From assembly GCA_964613795.1 (NCBI GenBank), contig CAZTJR010000002.1, positions 124,001 to 188,000 of the forward strand: a stretch of DNA of 64,000 bases, in the 5' to 3' direction. Shown here one piece after another: positions 63,616 to 64,000 of this stretch (position 1 is its first letter; each line of letters opens with the position of its first letter). The notes beneath the pieces are model-generated. The model worked only from the letters and a program-made list of their open reading frames with translations. It did not search any database and was not told where the DNA came from. The DNA is from Chromatocurvus sp964613795. Lineage in GTDB: Bacteria > Pseudomonadota > Gammaproteobacteria > Pseudomonadales > Halieaceae. Made by a program: the position numbers and the translations under genes.

Positions 63616-64000
63616 TCACGCCGCGCCCTCCACCTGCTGCCGCACCGGTTGTAAATCCGCAAGATTCAGATGCTCGCTGATCAACAGATCATCGCGCTCG
63701 ACAAATCGCGGTTTCAGGAACCACACCATCACCGGTAAAACAAACAGCGCCATGATCATGTTGATAACCATCACTGCGCCGAGCAGAAGACCCATATCGG
63801 CAAGGAATTTGAGGCCGGAGAGAAAGTACCAGGGCATGATGCCGATGAGCATGATCGTTGCCGTAAATGCAATCGCTCGACCAGTCGTCGTGACTGCCTC
63901 GCGAATGATAGCCTCGAAATCACCGGCCTGGTTCTCGTACTCATCGCAGACACGCGCCAGCAAATAGATGCCGTAGTCAATACCTACGCCAATCCCCATT
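63616..64000 (-). CDS. RND/MMPL-family transporter, C-terminal part
   Basis: The gene is cut by the window end; the last ~128 residues are visible. They include a G-I-G-V-G-I-D-Y-G-I-Y-L-L-A-R segment with the conserved aspartate of RND proton pathways, then three membrane helices (F-T-A-T-I-M-L-I-G, G-L-L-L-G-A-V-M-V-I-N and I-M-A-L-F-V-L-P-V-M-V) and a polar tail. This is the end of the second membrane block in MMPL-type exporters. It heads the visible part of the cluster. Confidence 0.88.
   Translation of the reverse strand, partial: MGIGVGIDYGIYLLARVCDEYENQAGDFEAIIREAVTTTGRAIAFTATIMLIGIMPWYFLSGLKFLADMGLLLGAVMVINMIMALFVLPVMVWFLKPRFVERDDLLISEHLNLADLQPVRQQVEGAA

Overview
The window is a gene-dense, GC-rich stretch of a gammaproteobacterial chromosome. 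Almost every gene is housekeeping or central catabolism in typical gammaproteobacterial order: recA-recX; mutS-fdxA beside rpoS-nlpD-pcm; ispD-ispF-ftsB-eno-kdsA-pyrG-tilS-accA; oadGAB. A TonB receptor, an Entner-Doudoroff operon, tyrosine/glutaryl-CoA catabolism and a DUF1302/DUF1329/YCF48/RND cluster together suggest an aerobic, probably marine heterotroph, perhaps of the Halieaceae/OM60 or Spongiibacteraceae type. That placement is inference from gene content only. I saw no tRNA, rRNA, insertion sequence, prophage or CRISPR array.

Layout. 1-6.1 kb: the 3' end of an nrfA-like cytochrome c nitrite reductase gene, an HDOD protein, a deaD-RIO kinase-dtd unit with a translation theme, and a 2-hydroxyacid dehydrogenase. 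6.2-14.4 kb: a TonB-dependent receptor divergent from glucokinase, then a tightly overlapping eda-zwf-pgl-edd operon. 14.5-17.4 kb: small membrane and redox proteins (DUF2721, DUF2892, DCC, flavin reductase-like, DUF3014). 17.5-23 kb: recX, recA with an SOS box and terminator, and an frmA / glutamate-cysteine ligase-like / AstE-like unit. 23.3-29.5 kb: gcdH-fah-maiA, a thiolase, a MarR regulator and hmgA. Similar AT-rich near-palindromes lie upstream of gcdH and between marR and hmgA, which suggests one small regulon.

29.6-47.6 kb: mutS and fdxA face a long minus-strand housekeeping block. Read in its transcription direction this is oadG-oadA-oadB, accA, tilS, pyrG, kdsA, eno, ftsB, ispD, ispF, pcm, a DUF368 gene, nlpD and rpoS. 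The truD and surE genes usual between ispF and pcm are absent here. 47.6-55.3 kb: dusC, a POT peptide transporter, an unrecognised 676-residue membrane protein, and lutABC for lactate oxidation. 55.2-64 kb (minus strand): a SYLF protein, an acyl-CoA dehydrogenase, and a cluster with an RND/MMPL pump (cut by the window end), a YCF48 protein, two Tat-exported DUF1329 paralogues and a DUF1302 outer-membrane protein. This last cluster looks like an envelope transport system of unknown substrate and is the least understood part of the window.
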